Made by a program: the position numbers and the translations under genes
Notes under the pieces: generated by a model
What the model was told of the DNA's origin: nothing
Seen by the model: only the letters and a program-made list of their open reading frames with translations
Database searches by the model: none
Shown here: positions 9,260 to 18,288 of the stretch, one piece after another
Layout: every line of letters starts with the position of its first letter
Position numbering within the stretch: position 1 is the stretch's first letter
Source: Prochlorococcus sp. AG-409-F19
Lineage (GTDB): Bacteria > Cyanobacteriota > Cyanobacteriia > PCC-6307 > Cyanobiaceae
NCBI GenBank assembly: GCA_003215795.1
Contig: QCJV01000003.1
Location: forward strand, 46,473-110,472
Length of the DNA: 64,000 nucleotides
Reading direction: 5' to 3'

Positions 9260-10123
9260 TTAAGCAAATTGATTCACTATAAACTCGCACTTTAGATGCT
9301 TTGCTTCGTCTGGCTTAAGCTCAATAGTACGGTCACCAGTAATCAAAGAGTTCCTGGGACTTGTCCATGGTTCCAAGCAAACCATTGGCCTGGGTGGTTC
9401 AGTCCAAATCACACTTAAGTCAAGAGGTTCTTCAGATTTCATTTCCAAAGAGGTATGATCTATTAAATCAAATAAAAATGTTGAAGAAGTAGTCCCTGCA
9501 ATGAAATCAACACCCTTGCTAAGTCTTTCTAACTCTAAATTAGTCTCCGACTTTATCATCGTCTTCTGATTTATACATTCCTTAGTAAGACCATCAATTC
9601 GGACATGATTTAAATCTTTAATGGAAAAATAAGGATGCAAGCCAAAGCTAAAAGGCATTAAATTTTTACTATTATTTATTACTACTGTCAGAATCTCTAA
9701 CGATTGAGTCCTCAATCTTATTTCCATCTGCAAGGTAAACTCAAATGGGTAAGCCCTTAAAGTTACTTGAGTTTGTTTTAATCGAAGTTTTACACCAGAC
9801 TGATCATTAAGAACATTCAATTCCCACAAGGCATTTCTAGCAAAACCATGCTGTTCTAAAAAATATTCATTATCACCTAAAGTATATCTACCATCTCGCA
9901 AGTTTCCACAAATAGGAAAAAGAACTGGTATACCTCCTCGAACACTCTTCAAAGGATCCATAAATCGTAATTGGTCAAGATATAAAATCTCTCTACCATT
10001 ACATACCCAACTAGTTATTAATCCCCCACGTTCAGGAACAATTCGCAAGTAATCTCCACTTTCTAAACTTCTACATTCCCAATGTTTATAAGGAAAATCT
10101 TTGCTTGCAAGAGTAACTGACAT
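9260..10123 (-). CDS. Aldose 1-epimerase family protein
   Basis: This is a galactose mutarotase-like beta-sandwich protein of 287 residues. The segment VRGGIPVLFPICGNL is typical of the hexose-6-phosphate epimerase (YeaD-like) branch, and LHPYFSI holds the conserved histidine used in catalysis. The C-terminal CLEPWTSPRNS carries the conserved glutamate. The family interconverts alpha and beta forms of sugars or sugar phosphates; a glucose-6-phosphate-like substrate is plausible but not proven. It starts with ATG and lies 8 bp downstream of the alpha/beta hydrolase gene, probably in the same transcript. Glycogen phosphorylase lies about 3 kb away, outside this unit. Confidence 0.88.
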   Translation of the reverse strand: MSVTLASKDFPYKHWECRSLESGDYLRIVPERGGLITSWVCNGREILYLDQLRFMDPLKSVRGGIPVLFPICGNLRDGRYTLGDNEYFLEQHGFARNALWELNVLNDQSGVKLRLKQTQVTLRAYPFEFTLQMEIRLRTQSLEILTVVINNSKNLMPFSFGLHPYFSIKDLNHVRIDGLTKECINQKTMIKSETNLELERLSKGVDFIAGTTSSTFLFDLIDHTSLEMKSEEPLDLSVIWTEPPRPMVCLEPWTSPRNSLITGDRTIELKPDEAKHLKCEFIVNQFA

Positions 10124-10131
10124 TTAATGAG

Positions 10132-11082
10132 TTAATGACCTTTCAGCCAATTCAACATTTCTTTGTTAACCAAATCAGGGACTTCATCATGAGGGCAATG
10201 TCCAGCATTTAAAAGAACCTCTTTAACTTGTAAAGAAGCTTTTTGAGCAAATGAGCGGAATTTATCTTGTTTGCTTTTTGGATTTCTCAACCAAGGGTCA
10301 CTATCTCCCCAAAGAAGTAATAACGGAGCTTCCAACTCTTTAAATAATTCATCAATAGGTTTACCTTTAAGGCCTCGTGCTTGGAATACTTTTTGAAAAA
10401 CTTTAAACGCACCTGGTTCTAAGGAAGGTCTACGAATCGACTCAATTAAATAATCATCGACATTAGTAGGATCAACATAAACCTGCTTAAGAGTACTCCG
10501 AATAACATTAGGTCTGCGTAAATTCTCAAATATTAATCTCTGAATTAACGGATAAATAAGCCACTTAACAAGAATATCTCTAGAGATACCTGCACCAATC
10601 ATCTTACGAAGCCTGGCACTTAATTCTTTTGGTTCAGAAATAACACTTTCATCGCTGAAATATCCAGCAGCATTTAACAAAACAACACCAGCAGATTCAG
10701 ATTTAAGAGCAGCAGCAGCAGCAAGCGCCGCGTAACCTCCTAAAGAATTACCAACAATGACAGTTCGTTTTCTAATTCGCTCTTTAACGTATGCAACGAT
10801 CTGATCCTTCCAAAGCTCTCCTCCATATTCCAATTCTGCAGGCTTTTGACTACGGCCAAATCCAAGTAAGTCAATTGCGTGCACTTCGTGCGTTTTAGAC
10901 AGTTCTGGAATGTTGTAACGCCAATGATCTGTTGAAGCTCCAAAGCCATGCACGAGTAATACAACTGGGTTATTTGCAGAAGAATCATTCTCAGAGACAT
11001 CGCGCAATGGACTACTTACGGAATAAACTTCATACCCTAGATGGCTCCAAGTCGGATTGGGTTGAGCGTTGAAATCAGGCAT
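10132..11082 (-). CDS. Alpha/beta-fold hydrolase
   Basis: This is a single-domain alpha/beta hydrolase of 316 residues. LLVHGFGASTDHWR forms the oxyanion-hole loop and VGNSLGGYAAL holds the nucleophile serine. WGDSDPW carries a likely acid and NAGHCPHDEVP the catalytic histidine. The track begins with TTG at 11085; the adjacent ATG at 11082 is preferred. A second copy of the same family is at 42130-43041, sharing HGFGA..DHWRHN-like, GNS.GG and GHCPHDE.P segments. Related cyanobacterial proteins are described as esterases or as haloperoxidase-like; the substrate is unknown. The aldose epimerase gene follows immediately. Confidence 0.9.
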   Translation of the reverse strand: MPDFNAQPNPTWSHLGYEVYSVSSPLRDVSENDSSANNPVVLLVHGFGASTDHWRYNIPELSKTHEVHAIDLLGFGRSQKPAELEYGGELWKDQIVAYVKERIRKRTVIVGNSLGGYAALAAAAALKSESAGVVLLNAAGYFSDESVISEPKELSARLRKMIGAGISRDILVKWLIYPLIQRLIFENLRRPNVIRSTLKQVYVDPTNVDDYLIESIRRPSLEPGAFKVFQKVFQARGLKGKPIDELFKELEAPLLLLWGDSDPWLRNPKSKQDKFRSFAQKASLQVKEVLLNAGHCPHDEVPDLVNKEMLNWLKGH

Positions 11083-11199
11083 CAAGAAATAAAAGCAAGG
11101 GAAACGAACAAGGTTGATATCTGTCTTGAAACAACCAGAAATTTAATTATTGATTTGTTGTTCCTCAAAAAATGCATGAAATAATGATTGATCAATTTT

Positions 11200-12573
11200 C
11201 TAGATTAAGCCAACTGGATCAGCCGCTACATCATCTGGAATTGAATTGCCTCCTCCAGGCTTTTTGTCTTTCAAAACAATCCGAAGGAGTACAGGTGCAA
11301 GAAAAGTTGTCCCAATCACCATTAACAAAATCGCAGCTTCTAAAGAAGGAGTAAGCAAACCTGCACTCGTCCCAAGTCCTAGAAAAATTAGCCCCACTTC
11401 CCCTCGAGGCATCATTCCTAATCCAACAACTAACCGATCAGTAGGCTTATCAATTACAAATGACCACCCAGCTGCAATTTTTCCAATAATTGCAACAACC
11501 AAAAGGAATCCGGCAACAATTAAAGCAGAGCGGCTTGATGGATCTAAAGGATTAATTACTGACAAATCCATGCCAGCTCCAACTAAGACAAAGAAAATCG
11601 TTGCAAACAAGGAGACTAAAGGTAAAACAGATTGTTGAATTGCATGATTATTCTTTGAACTACTCAAGATCAAGCCAGCCGCGAAAGCTCCCAAAGCAGC
11701 TTCTAACCCTATTGCCGTGGCAACAAAACAACTTAAAACAAGAATTACAAATGACGCAACTACAACAGCACCAGGTGCCTTAAGTCGTTCTAACAACCAA
11801 TCAAAAGCTGGAGCAGCAGTTCTACTTAAAGCAATTGCAGCTATCACAAAAACAGTGGCAGCAACAACTAATTTCAAAATTGGGGCAATTTCTAGAGAGC
11901 CACCTGTAGCTAAAGCAACTACTACAGCAAGAATTACTATTCCAAGAATGTCGTCCAAGACTGCTGCACCAATAACTATCTGCCCTTCTCGAGTTTTGAG
12001 ATAACCAAGTTCTCCAAAAACACTTGCCGTAATTCCAATACTAGTTGCTGTCATAGAAGCACCAGCAAAGATTGCTGGTATTAAGCCCACATGAAAAATG
12101 AACATAAGGCCAAATGTTCCAAAGGCAAAAGGCAAAATCACACCTGCCATAGCAACTGTGAAAGCCTGAGCACCTACTGCAACCAATTCTTCTAACTCAC
12201 TCTCCAAACCCGTCAGGAAAAGCAATGCATACAATCCAAGGGTTGCCACTGCCTGCAAAGAAGGAAAAGTCTCAAAATACAAATCTGGAACTGCCTCTTT
12301 AGGGATAGAAGCGAGAGAACTTATGACATTAATGAATCCTTGATTCAAAGCCACATGCGCACTAGGTGGAATAAGTAAATGCAAACCAGATGCGCCAATC
12401 AAGACTCCTGCTAACAATTCCCCTACAATTGTTGGCAAGCTTAACCGAACTAGAATCTCTGCCAAAAGCCTCGCAGCAACAAAAATCAGCAAGAAGCGAA
12501 TAACACCAATTAATGTTTCTGCAACCTCTATATCATGTGTACTGAGAACAGAGACAACTGGCGATAGCAACAT
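11200..12573 (-). CDS. Na+/H+ (cation:proton) antiporter, CPA2 family
   Basis: This is an integral membrane protein of 457 residues with about 12 hydrophobic segments in the monovalent cation:proton antiporter-2 arrangement. Family features include SLPTIVGELLAGVLIG near residue 45, the unwound-helix region ASMTATSIGITASVFGELG, and VLDDILGIVILA with the paired aspartates that bind the ion. A late MMPRGEVGLIFLGLG segment follows. It should exchange cytoplasmic Na+ or K+ for protons across the membrane, which helps salt and pH balance in seawater. It ends soon after the last helix, with no nucleotide-binding RCK domain. It starts with ATG and diverges from glgP across a 165-bp gap. Confidence 0.93.
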   Translation of the reverse strand: MLLSPVVSVLSTHDIEVAETLIGVIRFLLIFVAARLLAEILVRLSLPTIVGELLAGVLIGASGLHLLIPPSAHVALNQGFINVISSLASIPKEAVPDLYFETFPSLQAVATLGLYALLFLTGLESELEELVAVGAQAFTVAMAGVILPFAFGTFGLMFIFHVGLIPAIFAGASMTATSIGITASVFGELGYLKTREGQIVIGAAVLDDILGIVILAVVVALATGGSLEIAPILKLVVAATVFVIAAIALSRTAAPAFDWLLERLKAPGAVVVASFVILVLSCFVATAIGLEAALGAFAAGLILSSSKNNHAIQQSVLPLVSLFATIFFVLVGAGMDLSVINPLDPSSRSALIVAGFLLVVAIIGKIAAGWSFVIDKPTDRLVVGLGMMPRGEVGLIFLGLGTSAGLLTPSLEAAILLMVIGTTFLAPVLLRIVLKDKKPGGGNSIPDDVAADPVGLI

Positions 12574-12738
12574 GATCTAAAAAGTGAAGCCTTAATCTAT
12601 TAGAAGCATAAATTACAAGATAGCCATTTTTGGCATAGTTTCTAATAAACAAATTTTGTCAGATCAGGTGTTGATCTGAACTTACTAAAGATCGAATTCG
12701 AAAAGCTTGGCTAGCGTCCATCAATATCAATCTCTAAT

Positions 12739-15261
12739 ATGAGCAGCTCACAGCCTAAAGATCTGCGTCTGCCCACTCCTGGATGTTACGCAGATCCAAT
12801 AAAAGCAGGTATTGACGCAGATGCAGTCTTCGATGGAATGACTGAGCATCTCTTTTTTACCCTTGGAAAACTTGCTACGACTGCAAGCCTCAGAGATCTT
12901 TATATGGCATTAAGTTATGCCGTAAGAGATAGGCTAATGACTAGATATCTTGCATCGCAAGAAGCAATACGAGCTAAACCTCAGAAAACAGTTGCTTATC
13001 TTTCAGCTGAATTTTTAATCGGTCCTCAACTTAATAATAACCTCCTTAATCTTGGAATAACAAAAGAAGCTGAAGACGCCGTACATAGATTTGGAATTGA
13101 ATCCCTAAGCCATATTCTTGAAGTAGAAGAAGAACCTGGTTTAGGAAATGGAGGTCTAGGAAGACTTGCAGCTTGCTATATGGAATCACTGGCCAGTTTG
13201 CAAGTACCTGCAATTGGCTATGGAATTCGTTATGAATTTGGGATATTTAATCAAATCATTCGAGATGGTTGGCAAGTTGAAGTAACAGATAAATGGCTTA
13301 AAGGTGGATGGCCCTGGGAATTACCTCAACCAGATGAATCATGTTTTGTAGGATTTGGAGGTCGTACAGAAAGTTATATAGATGACAAAGGTAAATATCG
13401 TTCTAGATGGATTCCTTTAGAGCATGCAATTGGGGTGCCTCACGATATACCAATTCTTGGTTATAGGGTAAATAATTGCGATCGACTTCGTCTGTGGAGA
13501 GCAGATGCAACCGAAAGTTTTGATTTTTATGCTTTCAATATTGGTGATTATTATGGCGCCGTAGAAGAGAAAGTTGCTTCAGAAACTATTTCCAAAGTAC
13601 TTTATCCAAATGATGGAACTGATGAAGGAAGACGCTTAAGACTAAAACAACAACACTTTTTTGTAAGCTGTTCACTTCAAGACATGCTTAGAAGCCTTGA
13701 GAAAAGAGGAATAGATGTTTCTCACTTTTCAAAACACTGGACAGTTCAACTGAACGATACTCACCCAGCTATTGCAGTAGCAGAGCTAATGAGATTACTG
13801 ATTGATCATTATCACTTCGAATGGGAAAAAGCCTGGGAAATCACTACAAACTCAGTTGCATATACAAACCACACCTTGCTTCCTGAAGCACTTGAAAAAT
13901 GGGATTTAAATTTATTTCATAGTCTTTTACCAAGACACTTAGAAATTATTTATGAAATAAATAAAAGATTCCTGCAACAAGTTCGCTTACGTTATCCAGG
14001 GAATGATGTCATCTTAAGAAAGCTCTCAATCATTGATGAGGATGGATCCAAAGCCGTCAGAATGGCTCATTTAGCAACAATTGGTGCTCACCATGTCAAT
14101 GGTGTAGCTGCATTGCATTCCGATCTTATTAAAAGACAATTGATGCCTGAATTTGCTCAGTTGTGGCCAGAGAAATTTACCAATATTACTAATGGAGTAA
14201 CACCTCGTAGATGGGTAAGTTTGGCTAACCCTGAGTTATCTAATCTGCTTGATAAAGAAGTCGGAAAAGATTGGATAACAAATATGGAACTACTCAAAAA
14301 ACTAGAAGAAAAGGAAAATGATTCTGAATTCTTAAACTTATTTGCTAAAACAAAGCTTTCTGGGAAACGAAAACTTGCAGGATACATTCATAGGCAAACT
14401 GGTGTATTAGTAGACCCATCGAGCTTATTTGATGTTCAAGTAAAAAGAATTCATCAATATAAGCGCCAACATCTAAATGCTCTACAAGTAATTGCACAAT
14501 ATCTTCGCATTAAAAATGGATCAACCAAAGATATTGCACCTAGAACTGTGATTTTTGGAGGGAAAGCAGCACCTGGATATTTTATGGCAAAACTAATGAT
14601 TAGATTCATTAATGGTATTGCTGAAGTTGTCAATGCAGATCCTGATATGGATGGTCGTTTGAGAGTGGTTTTTCTTCCAGATTACAATGTAAAGCTTGGA
14701 GAGCAAGTCTATTCTGCTACTGATCTATCTGAACAAATTTCCACAGCTGGGAAAGAAGCCTCAGGAACAGGCAATATGAAATTTGCAATGAATGGAGCAC
14801 TCACAATTGGAACACTTGATGGGGCAAATATCGAAATTCGAGACAGAGTTGGTTCGGAAAATTTCTTTCTATTTGGAAAAACAGAAAGTGAAGTAATGAA
14901 GTTAAGAGACGAAGGTTACGACCCTAAAAAATATATTGAAAACTGCGATGAATTATCTGAGGCATTGAGATTAGTGGAAGTAGGTCATTTTAGTAATGGA
15001 GACAATGAATTATTCCTTCCACTAATTAATAGCCTAACAGGTAGTGACCCATTTTTTGTTATGGCTGATTTTGCAGATTATCTGCGAGCCCAAGACGAAG
15101 TTGATCAGGCTTGGAAAAATCCACAAGATTGGAATCGAATGGCACTTCTTAATACTGCAAGATCTGGTTTCTTTTCATCTGACAGGTCTATCCGTGAATA
15201 CTGCCAATCTATATGGAAAGTAAATCCTTTAAATGTTGAAATATCCTGTAATATCAGTTAA
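12739..15261 (+). CDS. glgP: Glycogen phosphorylase
   Basis: Glycogen phosphorylase releases glucose-1-phosphate from glycogen using phosphate and pyridoxal phosphate. The PLP lysine is in EASGTGNMKFAMNGA. The active-site segment TVQLNDTHPAIAVAELMRL and the glycine-rich NGGLGRLAACYMESLA are intact. VKRIHQYKRQHLNAL supplies conserved phosphate-side residues. The length of 840 residues is normal for bacteria. It starts with ATG at 12739. The gene is alone on the plus strand, between the divergent antiporter and a convergent small gene only one base away. It would mobilise the night-time carbon store. Confidence 0.97.
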   Translation: MSSSQPKDLRLPTPGCYADPIKAGIDADAVFDGMTEHLFFTLGKLATTASLRDLYMALSYAVRDRLMTRYLASQEAIRAKPQKTVAYLSAEFLIGPQLNNNLLNLGITKEAEDAVHRFGIESLSHILEVEEEPGLGNGGLGRLAACYMESLASLQVPAIGYGIRYEFGIFNQIIRDGWQVEVTDKWLKGGWPWELPQPDESCFVGFGGRTESYIDDKGKYRSRWIPLEHAIGVPHDIPILGYRVNNCDRLRLWRADATESFDFYAFNIGDYYGAVEEKVASETISKVLYPNDGTDEGRRLRLKQQHFFVSCSLQDMLRSLEKRGIDVSHFSKHWTVQLNDTHPAIAVAELMRLLIDHYHFEWEKAWEITTNSVAYTNHTLLPEALEKWDLNLFHSLLPRHLEIIYEINKRFLQQVRLRYPGNDVILRKLSIIDEDGSKAVRMAHLATIGAHHVNGVAALHSDLIKRQLMPEFAQLWPEKFTNITNGVTPRRWVSLANPELSNLLDKEVGKDWITNMELLKKLEEKENDSEFLNLFAKTKLSGKRKLAGYIHRQTGVLVDPSSLFDVQVKRIHQYKRQHLNALQVIAQYLRIKNGSTKDIAPRTVIFGGKAAPGYFMAKLMIRFINGIAEVVNADPDMDGRLRVVFLPDYNVKLGEQVYSATDLSEQISTAGKEASGTGNMKFAMNGALTIGTLDGANIEIRDRVGSENFFLFGKTESEVMKLRDEGYDPKKYIENCDELSEALRLVEVGHFSNGDNELFLPLINSLTGSDPFFVMADFADYLRAQDEVDQAWKNPQDWNRMALLNTARSGFFSSDRSIREYCQSIWKVNPLNVEISCNIS

Positions 15262-15262
15262 T

Positions 15263-15727
15263 TTAATTGGAACTCTTGTCAGGAAGATCTGGCGTCTGAT
15301 GTAACAATCGATTCAATCTTAAGCGATCAGGATTTAATGGATCAGGAGCTAATTCTCCAGCTAACTCCCTAAATTTATCTTCTACAATCTCTGGTACTCT
15401 GACATCAAATATTTTCTCCATTAATACCTCAATTGAAAACAGATGAGCATTAATATTTTCAAGATCAGTTAAAGCTTGATGTAATTCCTCACTAGGTTCA
15501 CTTTCACTGAGAACATCACCATTAGATTCTAAAGAAGCTTCGCTAAGTTTATAACCATGCTGCTTCTGAAAATCCTCTAAGACTCTGCCGGCTAAAGTCC
15601 TGAAAGACTGTAAAGCTGCCCAATTTAGCTCTTGCTGTTGGCGAAGGGTAGGGAATTCACGAACCAAGCGATCATGTTCTTTATAGAACCTTTGACAGTC
15701 TGGGCATTGGCAAGGTTCTTCAGACAA
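15263..15727 (-). CDS. Conserved-looking hypothetical protein with Cys cluster
   Basis: I do not recognise this protein of 154 residues. It opens with a CQCPDCQRFYKEHDRLV cysteine cluster (C-x-C-x2-C) that could bind zinc or iron. The rest is mostly charged and helical, with DLENINAHLFSIEVLMEKIF and VPEIVEDKFRELAGELAPD. No signal peptide or membrane segment is visible. There is no ATG before residue 100, and an in-frame stop lies six codons upstream, so the TTG at 15727 is the likely start. It is convergent with glgP and is followed upstream by another small unknown gene on the same strand. Confidence 0.75.
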   Translation of the reverse strand: MSEEPCQCPDCQRFYKEHDRLVREFPTLRQQQELNWAALQSFRTLAGRVLEDFQKQHGYKLSEASLESNGDVLSESEPSEELHQALTDLENINAHLFSIEVLMEKIFDVRVPEIVEDKFRELAGELAPDPLNPDRLRLNRLLHQTPDLPDKSSN

Positions 15728-15797
15728 GAAACTACCTATATCTCATTACCATCATGACATCATAAAGGTCACTACAAACAAAAATCTAAAAATTATT

Positions 15798-16094
15798 TTA
15801 TGTCTCCTCTAATTCATCAGAACTTTCAGGAATTGGAACCTCAATACTAGTGACAACTTGAATCACATCTCGCAATCTCATTGAATCAGCAAACCAACCC
15901 ATTGCTTGCTCTGTATCTCCTTTTGATTCTGCTTCACTTGCCTGATCTTCATGAGCTTCAGCTAACAATGCGAGCCAACACAAGCATCGAGCTTGAACTA
16001 TTGAAAGATCTAAATCAGTAGGTTGAGATTTAGCAATTTGCTCACTCTCTTGTTGCACCAAGAGTCGAAGTCGTAAATCGTGAAGTTGTGTCAT
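15798..16094 (-). CDS. Small acidic hypothetical protein
   Basis: This unrecognised protein of 98 residues is mostly helical and acidic, ending in ESSDELEET. The first half resembles a helical hairpin (LLVQQESEQIAKSQ, then ARCLCWLALLAEAHEDQA). No catalytic motif, signal peptide or membrane segment is visible. It starts with a clear ATG at 16094 and lies 70 bp upstream of the cysteine-cluster protein gene, so they may share a transcript. The even codon use and defined start favour a real gene. Confidence 0.7.
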   Translation of the reverse strand: MTQLHDLRLRLLVQQESEQIAKSQPTDLDLSIVQARCLCWLALLAEAHEDQASEAESKGDTEQAMGWFADSMRLRDVIQVVTSIEVPIPESSDELEET

Positions 16095-16185
16095 CTAATC
16101 TCTCTCCATAAATATACGCTAGCGAGAGAGTTGGTAGTTTGGCCACCCACTACATGTAGGTTATGCAACTATTTTTATCATTTAC

Positions 16186-16258
<73 letters not shown>

Positions 16259-16296
16259 ACTGGAAGATTTTCCCTCTTCAAGGCATTATGGAATCT

Positions 16297-16703
16297 GAAA
16301 GCAGGAGAGGTGATCGCAATCGAGATTTGTTGTTTTTCCACAACAAAGTCTCGGTTGAGGAAAGTCCGGGCTCCCAAATGGTCGAACTTGCTGGATAACG
16401 CCCAGTGCGGGTGACCGTGAGGATAGTGCCACAGAAACACACCGCCGATGACTTGAGATTGAGCCATGCTCATCACTAGGACAGGCAAGGGTGCAAAGGT
16501 GCGGTAAGAGCGCACCAGCAGTATCGAGAGGTGCTGGCTTGGTAAACCCCGGTTGGGTGCAAGGCAAAGGTTTTAGGATGACCATCTTGCCTATCTCCTA
16601 TATAAAGGCCGCTAGAGGCTGTTGGCAACAACCGTCCCAGATAGATGATCACCCACTATCTAAGCTTAGATAGTGAACAGAACCCGGCTTATGACCTGCT
16701 TTC
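16297..16703 (+). ncRNA. rnpB: RNase P RNA
   Basis: This is the catalytic RNA of ribonuclease P, which trims the 5' leader of tRNA precursors. The conserved core GAGGAAAGTCCGGGCTCCC lies in the 5' third. The 3' end has GAACAGAACCCGGCTTATG, the conserved late core. The ends GAAAGCAGG and CCTGCTTTC pair to form the P1 helix and set the limits given, about 407 nt. Several ORF-track frames across this region are artefacts of the structured RNA. It reads toward rnc, which starts 48 bp further on, grouping RNA-processing functions. Confidence 0.96.
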
Positions 16704-16750
16704 ACACAATTCAATTATTAATAGCCAAATAATGTACCTAGTAATAGAAA

Positions 16751-17497
16751 ATGACTACTAAAAAAAAAGAAGTTATTACTGTTGCAAGAATTAAAAGTAT
16801 TTATACATTGCTAAAAAATAGCAACTTGCAGTTCAAAGATTTAAATAGGATCAAGCAAAATGAACCTTTTTGCATGAAAATTCTTGATGAGGCCTTAACA
16901 CATACTTCAACAAACTCATCAGTAAATCATGAAAGACTAGAGTTTCATGGTGATGCAGTTCTAAGACTCGCTGCCTCAGAATATATTCAAATTCATTTCC
17001 CTAAACTAAAAGTTGGAGATCGATCAGCATTAAGAGCACAATTAGTCAGTGATGAATGGCTAGCTAAAGTAGGTCACAAAATAAAAATAAAAGAGGCAAT
17101 GTTGATAGCTCCTAAAGCTTTCAAAGATGCAGCTGCTACAGAAACAATTTGCTCAGAAGGTACTGAAGCATTAATCGGAGCATTATATGAATGTTTAGAC
17201 AGTATTAGATCAATACAGAATTGGCTAGAGCCTTATTGGGAGATGGAAAGCAAAGAAATATTATCTGATCCTCATAAGCAAAATGCCAAGTCCGCTCTTC
17301 AGGAATGGAGCCAGGGTAAAGGGTTAAATCAACCTATTTATGAAATCAAAGAAATGTCAAGACAGCATGGCGACCTGAAAAGGTTCTACTGCAAAGTGCA
17401 CATACAAAAAGATCTAATGGGAGAGGGGTGGGGCAGTTCTAGAAAAAAGGCTGAAAAAGAAGCTGCAAAAGAAGCACTGAAAAACTTAAAGAACTAA
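16751..17497 (+). CDS. rnc: Ribonuclease III
   Basis: RNase III cleaves double-stranded RNA, for example in rRNA precursors. The catalytic domain has the signature HERLEFHGDAVLRLAAS (usually NERLEFLGDSVL), with the metal-binding Glu and Asp present. The second metal site reads CSEGTEALIGALYE, where the family usually has Asp followed two residues later by a side chain and Glu; here the Asp position is Glu. A double-stranded-RNA-binding domain fills the C-terminal third (NAKSALQEWSQGKG through SSRKKAEKEAAKEALK). The length of 248 residues is normal. It starts with ATG 48 bp after rnpB and ends overlapping convergent ndhS by 4 bp. Confidence 0.94.
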   Translation: MTTKKKEVITVARIKSIYTLLKNSNLQFKDLNRIKQNEPFCMKILDEALTHTSTNSSVNHERLEFHGDAVLRLAASEYIQIHFPKLKVGDRSALRAQLVSDEWLAKVGHKIKIKEAMLIAPKAFKDAAATETICSEGTEALIGALYECLDSIRSIQNWLEPYWEMESKEILSDPHKQNAKSALQEWSQGKGLNQPIYEIKEMSRQHGDLKRFYCKVHIQKDLMGEGWGSSRKKAEKEAAKEALKNLKN

Positions 17498-17679
17498 AGA
17501 AGCTCAAGCTCATTTAATGGAATTGTCAACAACTTGTCCCAGTTACCTCCCTCAAAAAGAACGGCTGCTTTTTTTTCAGTAATCCGCTGTACAAAACCCT
17601 TGTATCCATTATAAATAGAAGCAGGGTTATTCACAATTACGGATGATCCTGGAAGAATTATGTCTTCTGAATTAATCAA
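17494..17679 (-). CDS. ndhS: NAD(P)H dehydrogenase-1 subunit S
   Basis: This small protein of 61 residues matches the SH3-like NdhS of cyanobacteria and chloroplasts. It contains LPGSSVIVNNPASIYNGYKG and the very characteristic AAVLFEGGNWDKL and LNELELL. NdhS forms part of the ferredoxin-binding site of the thylakoid NDH-1 complex, which drives cyclic electron flow and respiration. No ATG is available, so TTG at 17679 is the likely start. The gene is easy to miss because of its size and start codon. It ends overlapping rnc by 4 bp and diverges from rimM across about 46 bp. Confidence 0.9.
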   Translation of the reverse strand: MINSEDIILPGSSVIVNNPASIYNGYKGFVQRITEKKAAVLFEGGNWDKLLTIPLNELELL

Positions 17680-17725
17680 GTTTTTAGTTAAATCAATTAT
17701 TATTTTAAATCTCTTTTAACTACAG

Positions 17726-18256
17726 ATGTATAAAGAAATCATTTGGTTAACTGTTGGAGAGATTGTTGCTCCCCATGGTCTTCGAGGTGAAGTGAGGGTT
17801 AATCCCAGTACTGACTTTCCTGAAAGATTTATAAAGCCAGGTGAAAGATGGCTTCAAAGCAAAGATGAAGAGCCTCAAAATATTCAATTAATCTGTGGAA
17901 GACAAATACCAGGTAAATCTATTTTTGTAGTATCTTTTCAAGGAATAAATGACCGTACGACAGCAGAATTGTTAGTTGGTAAAAAAGTTCTAGTTAATTC
18001 GAAGCAACGGCCAAAACTTAAGGAAGGTGAATTCCACCTTTTAGACCTTGTAGGATTAAAAATCAAGCTTCAAACAGAAAAGCGTGAAATTGGACAGATA
18101 ATAAATCTCATAAATGCTGGGAATGATCTTTTAGAAATAGAATTGAAGTCAGGGAAAAAAGTTCTAGTGCCTTTTGTCTCAGAAATAGTTCCTAAAGTAA
18201 ACCTTAAAGAAGGGTGGGCAATTATTACCCCACCCTCTGGTCTATTGGATCTATAA
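17726..18256 (+). CDS. rimM: Ribosome maturation factor RimM
   Basis: RimM helps mature the head of the 30S subunit and binds ribosomal protein S19. The N-terminal VGEIVAPHGLRGEVRVNPST is the family signature of the first beta-barrel domain. The C-terminal PRC-barrel follows, with GEFHLLDLVGLKI and VLVPFVSEIVPKVNL. The length of 176 residues is typical. It starts with ATG at 17726. A strong GC hairpin lies inside its last codons (18211-18236). manC follows 32 bp later on the same strand. Confidence 0.96.
   Translation: MYKEIIWLTVGEIVAPHGLRGEVRVNPSTDFPERFIKPGERWLQSKDEEPQNIQLICGRQIPGKSIFVVSFQGINDRTTAELLVGKKVLVNSKQRPKLKEGEFHLLDLVGLKIKLQTEKREIGQIINLINAGNDLLEIELKSGKKVLVPFVSEIVPKVNLKEGWAIITPPSGLLDL
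18211..18236 (+). repeat. GC-rich inverted repeat in the 3' end of rimM
   Basis: AGGGTGGG at 18211-18218 and CCCACCCT at 18229-18236 form a perfect 8-bp stem with a 10-nt loop, which stands out in AT-rich DNA. It lies inside the rimM coding region, about 20 bp before the stop codon. No T-run follows it, so a classical terminator is unlikely. It may slow polymerase or protect the mRNA end. Confidence 0.4.
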
Positions 18257-18288
18257 AAAAATAGAAACTATAAAGAGTAGATTGAGAA

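Noticed and set aside
11246-12004. Plus-strand frames over the antiporter gene (11246, 11601, 11717)
   Set aside because: They are antisense shadows of a clear membrane transporter.
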